Shown here one piece after another: positions 1 to 7,288 of a stretch of 8,998 nt of DNA (position 1 is the stretch's first letter; each line of letters starts with the position of its first letter). A model generated the notes under the pieces. It did no database searches and had not been told where the DNA came from. It saw nothing but the letters and a program-made list of their open reading frames with translations. The DNA is from Bacteroidia bacterium (GTDB lineage Bacteria > Bacteroidota > Bacteroidia > Flavobacteriales > NORP286), in contig JAESTI010000345.1 of the NCBI GenBank assembly GCA_016763665.1, positions 1 through 8,998 on the forward strand, written 5' to 3'. A program made the translations under genes and the position numbers.

Positions 1-1820
1 ATAAAGAGTATGATCCAACTGATGCGCTCAAATTAGATGGGCAAAAACTACCTTACATGTCTGGTCGTAAGGCTTCCGGAGGAGGAAAGATCTCAACAAT
101 TACCGGTATTCCTCATAAACCTGGGGTATTAAATGGAGGCAGTATCGTACAGGCTGAATATGGTGACGGTCCGGAAATTACCCAGATCTACGGATATGGA
201 AATGCTGGAAATCACCTTGAACTTACCAAATCCACAATAGAAAGTATATTAACTAACGTTTCAGTGTCACAACCTGTATATCAGGGATCTTACGGACCTG
301 TTAAAATTACTGTTGCTGACCCAGTTAATGTTCCTTGTGCAGAATTTAAATTGTACATAACGGGTAAAACAGATGGGTTTGGAATATTGATGGACTCAAC
401 TGCAAGATGGATGTTGGTGAATGAAACTGATAATGACACTGTATTTGCCGACTCTACCATGGATTATCCCAATGAACAGTTAATAATCAATCATTGTGTT
501 AATATTAATTCTGATAAGCAATGTTCAGATAAAGTAAATTGGGGATTGATGGTGAGTGTTAATCAAGTGCAGGAGCCGGGTGTAGCCAAAGATGATGAAA
601 ATGGAGTACAGTCAACTTCAACAATAGTTTTTGAGCAAGGTAGTAAACCCTGGTTTACTGGAATTACAGATCAAGATGGTATTAATCCTTTTTACAACTG
701 GATTTGGGCCGGAAATAGCACTGAAGCTAACTGGCAGGACATTGGTTGCGATAATAACAACTGTCTTGATCCTGAAGGTGCTTTTGAGAACATCATCAAC
801 GGAACCTGGGCTCCATATAGAATGTGTGCATATTTAGAGTCATATGATGATAATGGTGACGAAACCTTTTATTACGCACCAATTTATAATGATAACACTC
901 TTAGCAGAAGAGGTGTTGAACTAGAAGACCTTGCTAATGTTGATTTGGTAATCACATCTGATAATACCAAGTGGAGCAATAGTTATGTTGTGGAGTTAAG
1001 TGAGTCTTCTGCATTGGCTGAAAATAATACGTCAAAAATGGAGCTTCGTAGCGTAACCAAATCCCAATTTCCAGGTTATGCCATTGACTTAGATAGAGGA
1101 AGAAGATTGGATATAATTTTTGGTGAGGATTCTTGGTGGCAAGGCGAAAATGGAAGAGATTTGGAATGGAACCCAACTGAGAATGTAGAGTCAGATCTTT
1201 CCGGAAGCGAAACTTCATTTTTGGGTGGTGGTAAACATTGGATCTATATTATGGATAGTAAATATGGAAGTATTAATTCTACTACTTTCGGTTCTCTTAA
1301 AGATGTATATAGTCAGGCCATGTGGGTTTCTATGGCGCATGTTGAAACGGGATATAACTTGTTAGAAACTGACGTTACTGTTAAATTGAGGGTTGACAAT
1401 GCGTATCATACTGATAATACAAATACTACAGAAACCTTTAAGTATAGTTTTAGTACAGATAGCATTTGTGCAACAAAACAGGATGCTGCAGCTGCAAAAG
1501 AGAACTTAGATTTGATAAATATTGTTCCAAATCCTTACTATGCATTTTCTGGTTATGAAACCAGTCAGATAGATAACAGGGTTAAGTTTACAAATTTACC
1601 GGATCAATGCACCATTTCAATTTATAATTTCAACGGGTCATTAATTGAGAAAATAAACAAAGAAAGCTCGGATGCATTCATTGATTGGGACCTTAAAAAT
1701 GCTGCTGGGGTTCCGGTATCGAGTGGAATCTATATCATCCATATTAATGTACCTGATGTGGGAGATAAGTTACTAAAATGGTTCTGTGTAACTCGTCCGA
1801 TAGACTTGGATACATTCTAA
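1..1820 (+). CDS. Large secreted protein with T9SS C-terminal sorting domain (5' partial)
   Basis: The reading frame is open from base 3 to a TAA at 1818-1820, giving 605 visible residues; the Met at base 57 is internal, so the true start lies outside the window. The last ~100 residues (from about base 1512) form a type A-like T9SS C-terminal domain: NIVPNPY, then RVKFTNLP, SIYNFNGSLI, WDLKNAAGVPVSSGIYIIHI and a final KWFCVTRPIDLDTF. By family knowledge this domain is recognised by the Bacteroidota type IX machinery and the protein is exported to the surface or medium. The upstream part is beta-rich and Asn/Asp/Thr-rich, with IIFGEDSWWQGENGRD and GGKHWIYIMD stretches that I recall from very large T9SS proteins. 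Cysteines occur in close pairs (CDNNNC), suggesting disulfides. I recognise no enzyme motif, so the function of the exported part is unknown. The PorV-like gene follows 28 bases downstream. The acidic C-terminal tail after the last strand is unusual for cargo, which mostly ends in Lys/Arg. Confidence 0.85.
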   Translation, partial: KEYDPTDALKLDGQKLPYMSGRKASGGGKISTITGIPHKPGVLNGGSIVQAEYGDGPEITQIYGYGNAGNHLELTKSTIESILTNVSVSQPVYQGSYGPVKITVADPVNVPCAEFKLYITGKTDGFGILMDSTARWMLVNETDNDTVFADSTMDYPNEQLIINHCVNINSDKQCSDKVNWGLMVSVNQVQEPGVAKDDENGVQSTSTIVFEQGSKPWFTGITDQDGINPFYNWIWAGNSTEANWQDIGCDNNNCLDPEGAFENIINGTWAPYRMCAYLESYDDNGDETFYYAPIYNDNTLSRRGVELEDLANVDLVITSDNTKWSNSYVVELSESSALAENNTSKMELRSVTKSQFPGYAIDLDRGRRLDIIFGEDSWWQGENGRDLEWNPTENVESDLSGSETSFLGGGKHWIYIMDSKYGSINSTTFGSLKDVYSQAMWVSMAHVETGYNLLETDVTVKLRVDNAYHTDNTNTTETFKYSFSTDSICATKQDAAAAKENLDLINIVPNPYYAFSGYETSQIDNRVKFTNLPDQCTISIYNFNGSLIEKINKESSDAFIDWDLKNAAGVPVSSGIYIIHINVPDVGDKLLKWFCVTRPIDLDTF

Positions 1821-1848
1821 AAAGAAATAAAATAGACATAAAGCATAT

Positions 1849-2922
1849 ATGATGAACGGATATTTTAAGAAATTAATTGTTGCATTATTCATTGGCTGTT
1901 TATCACTGCCATCAATTGCAGGTAATAAAGATAGAGCAGGTCAAGCTGGTGCTTCAGAATTGCTTGTAAATCCATGGGCCAGGAGTTCTGGAATGTGGGG
2001 AATAAACAATTCGGCTATGAGCGGTGTTGAATCTATGAGATTTAACCCAGCTGGCTTAGCCCATACCACTAAAACTCAAATTTTGATTGCTAGATCTGCC
2101 TGGTGGGAAAATCCATTTAGTAAATCTGCAGTTAGTCCTGATATTGCAATGAACGCTTTTGGATTGGCACAAAGGGTGAGCGAATCAGGAGTATTAGGTG
2201 TAAGTATCATGTCTATTGATTTTGGGGATATTCCAATTACTACAGTTTCATTACCCGATGGTGGTATGGGAACTTTTTCTCCTCAGTTTATGAATTTAGG
2301 ACTTTCTTACGGCAAAGAGTTTTCTGAGAGTATTTTCTGTGGAGCTTTAGTAAGAGTTATTTCTGAATCAATTGCTGATGTTAAAGCACAAGGTGTTTGT
2401 TTTGATGCCGGAATACAATATGTGGGAGGAGCAACTAAAAACCTAAGAATGGGAATTTCATTGAGGAATATTGGTCCCTCTATGAGATATAACGGTGATG
2501 GATTATCATTTAGAGGTATCGTACCTGATAATGAATTGGAATTAACTGTACAACAGCGCTCTGAGCAATTCGAGTTACCATCGTTATTGAACATTGGTGG
2601 AAGTTATGATTATAAGTTATCGGAAAATCATTCGTTACTGTTTGCTGCTAATTTTGTTTCTAACTCATTTACTAATGATCAAATAGGTGCAGGAGTAGAA
2701 TATAAGTTTAAGTCATATTTGATGTTGAGAGCCGGATATAATTACGAAAGTCAATTGCTAAGTGCAGCAGACAGGGTAACAACCAATGTGGGGCCAGCTG
2801 CAGGATTTTCTTTTGAAGTCCCTTTTGGAGAAGGCGGAACATCTTTGGGAATGGATTATTCTTATCGTGCTGCTCAACCATTTCAGGGCACACACAGCTT
2901 TGGAGTTAGAATAACTCTTTAG
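1849..2922 (+). CDS. PorV/PorQ-family outer-membrane beta-barrel protein
   Basis: This is a 357-residue protein with a signal peptide (basic MMNGYFKK, hydrophobic core, likely cleavage after PSIA at residue 24). The mature N-terminus NKDRAGQAGASELLVNPWAR and the following GVESMRFNPAGLAHTTKTQ match the conserved opening of PorV/PorQ (UPF0164-like) proteins. The rest alternates short amphipathic strands with Gly turns, as in a FadL-like barrel, to a terminal FGVRITL strand. PorV shuttles T9SS cargo to the attachment complex, and PorQ acts at the same complex. This copy follows a T9SS cargo gene with no terminator between them, so a dedicated role with that cargo is inferred. It is unlikely to be the housekeeping PorV, but this cannot be settled from sequence alone. 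Two adjacent ATGs (1849 and 1852) could start it; there is no clear Shine-Dalgarno and the leader is A-rich. Transcription ends at the hairpin at 2959. Confidence 0.85.
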   Translation: MMNGYFKKLIVALFIGCLSLPSIAGNKDRAGQAGASELLVNPWARSSGMWGINNSAMSGVESMRFNPAGLAHTTKTQILIARSAWWENPFSKSAVSPDIAMNAFGLAQRVSESGVLGVSIMSIDFGDIPITTVSLPDGGMGTFSPQFMNLGLSYGKEFSESIFCGALVRVISESIADVKAQGVCFDAGIQYVGGATKNLRMGISLRNIGPSMRYNGDGLSFRGIVPDNELELTVQQRSEQFELPSLLNIGGSYDYKLSENHSLLFAANFVSNSFTNDQIGAGVEYKFKSYLMLRAGYNYESQLLSAADRVTTNVGPAAGFSFEVPFGEGGTSLGMDYSYRAAQPFQGTHSFGVRITL

Positions 2923-2958
2923 TTTTTGTAAAAAAAAAGAAAAACATTATATTTACAT

Positions 2959-2997
2959 AAACAAACCTATCGCAGAAATGTGATAGGTTTGTTTTTT
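2959..2997 (+). terminator. Intrinsic terminator of the cargo/PorV-like operon
   Basis: Bases 2959-2974 pair with 2979-2994, giving 16 base pairs including one G-U, closed by a GAAA tetraloop (2975-2978) of the stable GNRA type. The stem runs into T6 (2992-2997). It lies 36 bases after the stop of the PorV-like gene and 95 bases before the greA start, so it separates the two + strand transcription units. The A-rich tract at 2930-2945 would give a U-tract on the other strand as well, but no - strand gene ends here. Confidence 0.9.
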
Positions 2998-3026
2998 GTA
3001 ATTTCTAATGAATGATGCTAATATCT

Positions 3027-3092
3027 ACGAATTACGAATATTATACGAATACACTAATACACGAATACACCAATCAACGAATACACGAAAAC
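3027..3092 (+). repeat. 8-bp tandem repeat in the greA leader
   Basis: Six consecutive 8-base units start at 3045, 3053, 3061, 3069, 3077 and 3085: ACGAATAC, ACTAATAC, ACGAATAC, ACCAATCA, ACGAATAC, ACGAAAAC. The last unit ends at the base before the greA ATG (3093). Two further ACGAAT cores at 3027 and 3034 precede it with 7- and 11-base spacing. Position 3 of the unit is the most variable. The array fills the ribosome-binding region, where no Shine-Dalgarno is visible. Similar ACGAAT-rich intergenic tracts are, from memory, seen in other Bacteroidota genomes. The function is unknown. Confidence 0.85.
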
Positions 3093-3566
3093 ATGAGTGA
3101 AAAGAATTACTATACTGAAGAAGGATTGCAGAAGTTAAAAGACGAATTAAATAATCTTAAAACCAAGGAAAGGCCTGCATTGTCTAAAGCGATTGATGAA
3201 GCAAGGCAAAAAGGAGATCTGTCGGAGAATGCGGAGTATCATGCAGCTAAAGAGGCTCAGGGTTTAATGGAACTTAAAATTTCGAAATTGCAAGATACCT
3301 TGGGGAATGCGGTTATTTTAGATGATTCAGATTTAGATAATTCAAAAGTGCTTATACTATCTACGGTCAAACTTAAAAATCTTAATATTAATAAGGAAAT
3401 GAGTTATACTTTGGTTGCAGAGAATGAAGCGGATCTAAAATCCGGGAAATTGTCAATAAAAACTCCAATAGCGCAAGGATTACTCGGTAAGGAAGTAGGA
3501 GATAAAGTAGAGGTTGATGTACCAAATGGTAAAATGAAATTTGAAATACTTGAAATATCGAGATAA
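3093..3566 (+). CDS. greA: Transcription elongation factor GreA
   Basis: This 157-residue protein is close to E. coli GreA (158). The N-terminal coiled coil (about residues 8-75) carries the family signature EARQKGDLSENAEYHAAKE. Its tip acids D42 and E45 correspond to the residues that enter the RNA polymerase secondary channel and promote cleavage of backtracked transcripts. The C-terminal FKBP-like domain ends with the conserved SIKTPIAQGLLGKEVGD stretch (121-137). I chose ATG 3093 because it gives the normal family length and N-terminus. The open frame continues upstream to 3012, but those 27 codons translate the 8-bp repeat into Tyr/Thr/His-rich text unlike any GreA. There is no clear Shine-Dalgarno. 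The next gene starts inside the stop codon, so greA and the HIT gene form an operon. Confidence 0.97.
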   Translation: MSEKNYYTEEGLQKLKDELNNLKTKERPALSKAIDEARQKGDLSENAEYHAAKEAQGLMELKISKLQDTLGNAVILDDSDLDNSKVLILSTVKLKNLNINKEMSYTLVAENEADLKSGKLSIKTPIAQGLLGKEVGDKVEVDVPNGKMKFEILEISR

Positions 3567-3973
3567 TGGCAAGCATTTTTACCAAAATAGTTGATGGCGA
3601 AATACCTTGCCACAAGGTAGCTGAAGATGCTGACCACCTTGCTTTTTTAGATATAAGGCCTGTCGCAAAAGGCCATACATTGTGTATTCCCAAAAAGGAA
3701 GTAGATTATTTGTTTGATTTGGATGATGAGACGTACAAAAATTTAATGTTATTTTCCAAGAAAGTTGCTTTGTCAATTGAAAAAGTAATTACCTGTGAAA
3801 GAATTGGAGTTACGGTTGAAGGTTTAGAAGTGCCTCATGCACATGTCCATTTGATGCCTTTTAATGCAGGGGAGGGGGTAAGTATTTCAAAACCTAGAAT
3901 GGAACTCTCCAATGATGAATTGGCTAAAATTGCTTCGAGTATCAAAGTTCAATTTGATACTGTCAATACCTGA
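3566..3973 (+). CDS. HIT-family nucleotide-binding hydrolase/transferase
   Basis: This 135-residue protein starts at an ATG overlapping the greA TAA by one base (TAATG), which suggests translational coupling. It opens with the HIT family MASIFTKIVDGEIPCHKV, followed by FLDIRPVAKGHTLCIPK (28-43). The histidine triad is HAHVHLMP, with H91, H93 and H95, where the second His of the triad class normally serves as the catalytic nucleophile. By family (Hint-like branch I/II proteins) it should bind purine nucleotides and hydrolyse phosphoramidates or dinucleoside polyphosphates in the cytosol, but the physiological substrate cannot be told from sequence. All key residues are present. Its TGA at 3971-3973 sits two bases from the stop of the convergent ruvC, with no terminator between. 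Confidence 0.93.
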   Translation: MASIFTKIVDGEIPCHKVAEDADHLAFLDIRPVAKGHTLCIPKKEVDYLFDLDDETYKNLMLFSKKVALSIEKVITCERIGVTVEGLEVPHAHVHLMPFNAGEGVSISKPRMELSNDELAKIASSIKVQFDTVNT

Positions 3974-3975
3974 GG

Positions 3976-4530
3976 TTATTTTGAAACTCTATCTTGGTTT
4001 TCTTTGATAAAGGATTTCCATCCGGTGTATTTACCACTAGCAGTAAGAGTATTACTTTGAAAATGATGGCATACAGCAACTGCCAACCCATCTGTAGCGT
4101 CTAAGTATTTTGGAATTTCCTGGAACTTAAGAAGATTTTTTAACATTAAAGCAACTTGTTCTTTGGTTGCATTTCCTTTTCCGGTGATAGATTGTTTGAT
4201 CTTTTTGGGTGAATATTCAAATATTGGGATGTCTTTAAACAAAGCTGCAGCCATTGCGACACCTTGTGCCCTACCCAACTTTAGCATGGATTGTACATTT
4301 TTTCCATAAAACGGAGCTTCGATAGCTAATTCATCCGGTTTGTATTGCTCAATTATTTCTAGTGTTCCTTCAAATATACCTTCTAGCTTAAGGGCATGAT
4401 CATCAAGATTTTTAAGATTTATAATATCGAAATTTTCTAAATACATTTTATTCTTTTGAATGCTGATAATTCCATAACCCATTATGCTGGTTCCTGGGTC
4501 AATACCTAAAATTATCTTTTCTTTTTCCAA
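3976..4530 (-). CDS. ruvC: Crossover junction endodeoxyribonuclease RuvC
   Basis: This 184-residue protein is the RNase H-fold resolvase that cuts Holliday junctions in complex with RuvAB. All four catalytic acids are visible: D11 in LGIDPGTSIMGYG, E71 in ELAIEAPFYGKNVQS, and D144 and D147 in LDATDGLAVAVCH. Length and motif spacing are normal for Bacteroidota RuvC. The first codon is TTG: upstream in frame there is no ATG or GTG before the stop at 4567-4569, and the next Met (M17) would remove the DPGT motif. The bases before TTG read CAACCTCCTA, which is the complement of a Shine-Dalgarno rather than one. It lies 22 bases after an envelope-protein gene on the same strand, so it is probably read from that operon. 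ruvA and ruvB are not nearby in this window. Confidence 0.96.
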   Translation of the reverse strand: MEKEKIILGIDPGTSIMGYGIISIQKNKMYLENFDIINLKNLDDHALKLEGIFEGTLEIIEQYKPDELAIEAPFYGKNVQSMLKLGRAQGVAMAAALFKDIPIFEYSPKKIKQSITGKGNATKEQVALMLKNLLKFQEIPKYLDATDGLAVAVCHHFQSNTLTASGKYTGWKSFIKENQDRVSK

Positions 4531-4552
4531 TAGGAGGTTGATATAAAGTAAG

Positions 4553-6145
4553 TTATTGTTTACATCTTAAGGAAATCACTTTATCCAACTCAAAAATATG
4601 CACATTTTTTGAAATAGTTATGTTTTCTGTGTAGCATTCATAACCAGGAGCTTCAACCTTTATGGTGTAACTACGACCTGGAGTAAAAACCATAATGAAC
4701 TTTCCTGAGCTATGATTGGGATGGTATAACCCCTCTATAGTTTCACTTTCTCGTTCTGTCACAGTAATGGATGTTTGTTTTAATGCCAGAGAATCCTCTA
4801 CATTTATTTTGCCTCTCATAATAGTAATTCCGGTAGATTCTTGAAACTCTGCCTGATAAATATCTAATCCACCAAACCCTCCTGGCCTTATGGAAGCGAA
4901 ATAGCCAGTTCCTTTATCTGGTGTTAAAACAAAATCAATATCATCGTTGGTAGAATTTATCGGATAGCCAATGTTTATCGGTTCATCCCATTCCTTGTTC
5001 TTATTTAAGGTAGTGGTGAAAATATCAAATCCTCCAATGCTGTTATGTCCATTGGAGCAAAAGAAAAAAGACGTACCATCAAAATGCATGAACGGAGCAC
5101 TTTCATCAAAAACAGTGTTGAGCTTATCGCCTAAATTAAGTGCCAATCCCCATTCACCGGTTGGAAGTTTTTGAATTTTATAGAGGTCAGTTCCTCCAAA
5201 ACCACCGGGGCGGTCACTGGTAAAGTAGATGGTATTTTCGTCAGGAGAAATACAAGCATATTTTTCAGAGTATTCTGAGTTGATATCCGTTGTAGGACTA
5301 TGTTTTCCAAGCTTTTCAGGATTTTGCCATAAATCTCCTACTAGATGTGACCAATATATATTTCCAGTGGTTGCATTATAATCTTCTCTATATATCAATA
5401 ATTCATGCCCGTCAAGCGATAGTCCAGCGGCAATATCATTTAGATCGGTATTAATGGAATTTCCGAGATTATTTGGATAGCTCCATTGCCAATCCACTTT
5501 TTTAGATGTGTATATATCAGAGAAAAATTCACTGTTATAATCTTCAGTACCCCCTATGCATCCTTCCTTTTTAGAAGTAAAGAAAATCTGAGATTGGTCA
5601 CTTGTTAGTAAAGGTGAAAAATCCGAATAAGAAGAATTTATTTGTTTGCCTAAATTGGTAATGGTTACTGATATCTTATTATTTAAAATACTCTTTGCAT
5701 TATTACACATTTCAATGTTCCTTTCCGCCAATTGGTAAAGTGGATCGTTATCATTTGAGTATACCTTAAATACTTCATAATTTTCTATAGCTTGATCAAT
5801 TTTGTTGGAAAAGTGATAAGCTCTTCCAATATAATAGTACACCTGGGGTTCTTTATCAGAACTTTTCTCAGCTTTACTTAGATAATATAATGCCTTATCA
5901 TAGTTTTGATTTGAATTCATGCAGCATATTCCAGCCTTAAGATTGAATTTAGAGTAATTAGGGCTTTGGGATAAAAGTTGAATATATAGTGGGAGAGCAG
6001 TTCTATAATTTTCATTGGCAAATAACTCATCTGCTTTTTCAATGGTGTTATTTGCAGTGGTTGTTATACTATGATTTCTTTTTGCACCGGATGTAACAAA
6101 AAAAAATATTAAAATTAGTAAGTAGTAAGTAGTTCTTGTTATCAT
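4553..6145 (-). CDS. TPR / PD40 propeller / CRD envelope protein, no OmpA domain
   Basis: This is a 530-residue exported protein. A signal peptide (MITRTTYYLLILIFFFVTSGA) is followed by TPR-like helices (about 34-155: ELFANENYRTALPLY, YDKALYYLSKAE, IDQAIENYEVF). Then comes a PD40/WD40-like propeller (about 160-430) with repeats such as LSLDGHELLIY, ISPDENTIYFTSDRPGGFGGTDLY and LTPDKGTGYFASIRPGGFGGLDIY. A carboxypeptidase regulatory-like domain (about 438-525, GKFIMVFTPGRSYTIKVEAPGY) ends the protein. This is the domain order of PorE-type T9SS proteins, but the C-terminal OmpA peptidoglycan-binding domain is missing and the protein stops cleanly at SLRCKQ. It is the third of three related genes in a row. 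Upstream of ATG 6145 lies AGGGAGA, a reasonable ribosome-binding site. The signal-peptide region contains an A9 run and a 7-bp repeat. No lipobox is visible. A role in envelope or T9SS assembly is inferred, not shown. Confidence 0.85.
   Translation of the reverse strand: MITRTTYYLLILIFFFVTSGAKRNHSITTTANNTIEKADELFANENYRTALPLYIQLLSQSPNYSKFNLKAGICCMNSNQNYDKALYYLSKAEKSSDKEPQVYYYIGRAYHFSNKIDQAIENYEVFKVYSNDNDPLYQLAERNIEMCNNAKSILNNKISVTITNLGKQINSSYSDFSPLLTSDQSQIFFTSKKEGCIGGTEDYNSEFFSDIYTSKKVDWQWSYPNNLGNSINTDLNDIAAGLSLDGHELLIYREDYNATTGNIYWSHLVGDLWQNPEKLGKHSPTTDINSEYSEKYACISPDENTIYFTSDRPGGFGGTDLYKIQKLPTGEWGLALNLGDKLNTVFDESAPFMHFDGTSFFFCSNGHNSIGGFDIFTTTLNKNKEWDEPINIGYPINSTNDDIDFVLTPDKGTGYFASIRPGGFGGLDIYQAEFQESTGITIMRGKINVEDSLALKQTSITVTERESETIEGLYHPNHSSGKFIMVFTPGRSYTIKVEAPGYECYTENITISKNVHIFELDKVISLRCKQ
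6098..6133. repeat. A9 tract and 7-bp repeat inside a signal-peptide coding region
   Basis: On the + strand bases 6098-6106 are nine A, which the gene reads as three Phe codons. Bases 6117-6133 hold 2.4 copies of AGTAAGT (6117-6123, 6124-6130, then AGT). Both lie within the first 16 codons of the 530-residue envelope protein, and neither period is a multiple of three, so a slip would stop or truncate the product early. Confidence 0.6.
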
Positions 6146-6211
6146 AGGGATCTCCCTAACCCAATTTGATAAAAGAAAGCCTTAACTTTTCGTAAACTGC
6201 TCTAATATATC

Positions 6212-7258
6212 TTAATCTGAGTCATCTGTTTCTTCTGAGTTACTGGCTATTCGCTTTAAAATTATTTTTTTATCAATAAGAACCGGCTCATTTGCATCTA
6301 ACTCCTCTTCTACTATCATCTCTTCCTGAAAAGCCTCAAATCCGTTAACATTTGCTACTATCCTATATGTTTTGTTAGGATATAATATCATTATGAACTT
6401 ACCGTTTGTTGCATCAGAATTATACACGCCATATGTATTATTGGTTTCGGCTTCGTAAGCAGTTATTGTAGTTCCAACAGGAACCATGGAGGTTATTTTC
6501 TCTATCAATAAAGTATCTTCATAATTTGCAGCAATGATAGAGTCAACATCAACTGCTGTGGTGTCTAAATATGGGTAACCAATAAAACCTATGTAGATGT
6601 TGGGAATGGCTGAAACTCCTTCAGGCCTGGGCATTCTTACATGGTATAGATCAGCAGCACCATATCCATTGGTCCGAATGGATGAAAAATAACCATGCTT
6701 TCCATCTAATGTTAATACAAAATGCTTGTCATCATCAGAAGAATTAATTGGATAGCCCAGATTTTCCGGTTCACTCCATTCACCAAATTCATTTAAAGTG
6801 GATTTGAATATATCATACCCTCCCATACTTTTAGGTCCATTATTGCTAAAGTAAAGAGTTGTGCCATCTGTATGTAAATGAGGGAATTCCTCATCATATT
6901 CTGAGTTTATAGTTGGACCCAGATTGATTGTTAAACCCCATTCACCATTTGGAAGCTGCTTAGCTCTATAAAGATCGACCCCCCCAAGTGCGTTAACATC
7001 TTTTCGGTCACTTGAAAATATTAATGTTGTACCATCTGGTGTAAAAGTCGCTCCCGTTTCTGATCTACGAGAGTTAATATCAGTATCAATATCCTCATTC
7101 TTAGATCCTAACAGTTCTATTTTAAACCAAGTGCGTCCTCTTTTAGGTGAAAAATAAATATCTGTGGTTAAATGTGCGTAATCTTCAATAGATACAAGCA
7201 TCTGCTGCTCATTTGGAGAGAGTGCTAAGGTCATTTCGTTCATATCACTGTTTACCAT
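6212..7258 (-). CDS. 3' fragment of a frameshifted PD40/CRD envelope protein
   Basis: This 348-codon frame continues the protein begun at 7970 and is best read as its C-terminal part. It holds most of the PD40 propeller (LALSPNEQQMLVSI 11-24; TFTPDGTTLIFSSDR 71-85; HLHTDGTTLYFSNNG 127-141; FVLTLDGKHGYFSSIR 180-195). A CRD-like domain follows (about 255-335, GKFIMILYPNKTYRIVANVNGFEAF), then an acidic tail SNSEETDDSD. The ATG at 7258 is internal: the frame is open upstream through NNKWYKVKNIGR to the A6 run at 7293-7298, and the neighbouring intact paralogue aligns across the break (SDIYTSKK...NNLGNSINTDLN). There is no signal peptide, so translated alone it would stay in the cytoplasm. The linker between propeller and CRD is about 25 residues longer than in the 530-residue paralogue. 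Like that paralogue it lacks the OmpA domain. Confidence 0.8.
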   Translation of the reverse strand: MVNSDMNEMTLALSPNEQQMLVSIEDYAHLTTDIYFSPKRGRTWFKIELLGSKNEDIDTDINSRRSETGATFTPDGTTLIFSSDRKDVNALGGVDLYRAKQLPNGEWGLTINLGPTINSEYDEEFPHLHTDGTTLYFSNNGPKSMGGYDIFKSTLNEFGEWSEPENLGYPINSSDDDKHFVLTLDGKHGYFSSIRTNGYGAADLYHVRMPRPEGVSAIPNIYIGFIGYPYLDTTAVDVDSIIAANYEDTLLIEKITSMVPVGTTITAYEAETNNTYGVYNSDATNGKFIMILYPNKTYRIVANVNGFEAFQEEMIVEEELDANEPVLIDKKIILKRIASNSEETDDSD

Positions 7259-7288
7259 TCGACCTATATTTTTAACTTTATACCATTT

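Noticed and set aside
952..1218. 88-codon - strand open frame inside the T9SS cargo gene
   Set aside because: It is antisense to a gene with clear family features, and its translation has no recognisable domain.
2984..2991. TAGGTTTG, a match to the Bacteroidota -7 element TAnnTTTG
   Set aside because: It lies inside the terminator stem and I see no TTG at the expected -33 position, so chance is more likely.
3012..3092. Upstream extension of the GreA reading frame (27 codons)
   Set aside because: It translates the 8-bp repeat and terminator-proximal DNA into low-complexity text; ATG 3093 gives normal GreA length and N-terminus.
3388..3776. Open frames on the - strand over greA and the HIT gene
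   Set aside because: They overlap well-conserved genes, resemble no family and have no leader signals; they are shadows.
4532..4537. AGGAGG on the + strand, a perfect Shine-Dalgarno core
   Set aside because: No + strand start codon with an open frame follows at a usable distance; it lies just upstream of ruvC on the other strand.
6146..6211. Possible promoter or terminator in the 66-base gap between the second and third paralogues
   Set aside because: I see no stable hairpin with a T-run and no TAnnTTTG on the - strand; only an AGGGAGA ribosome-binding site is evident.
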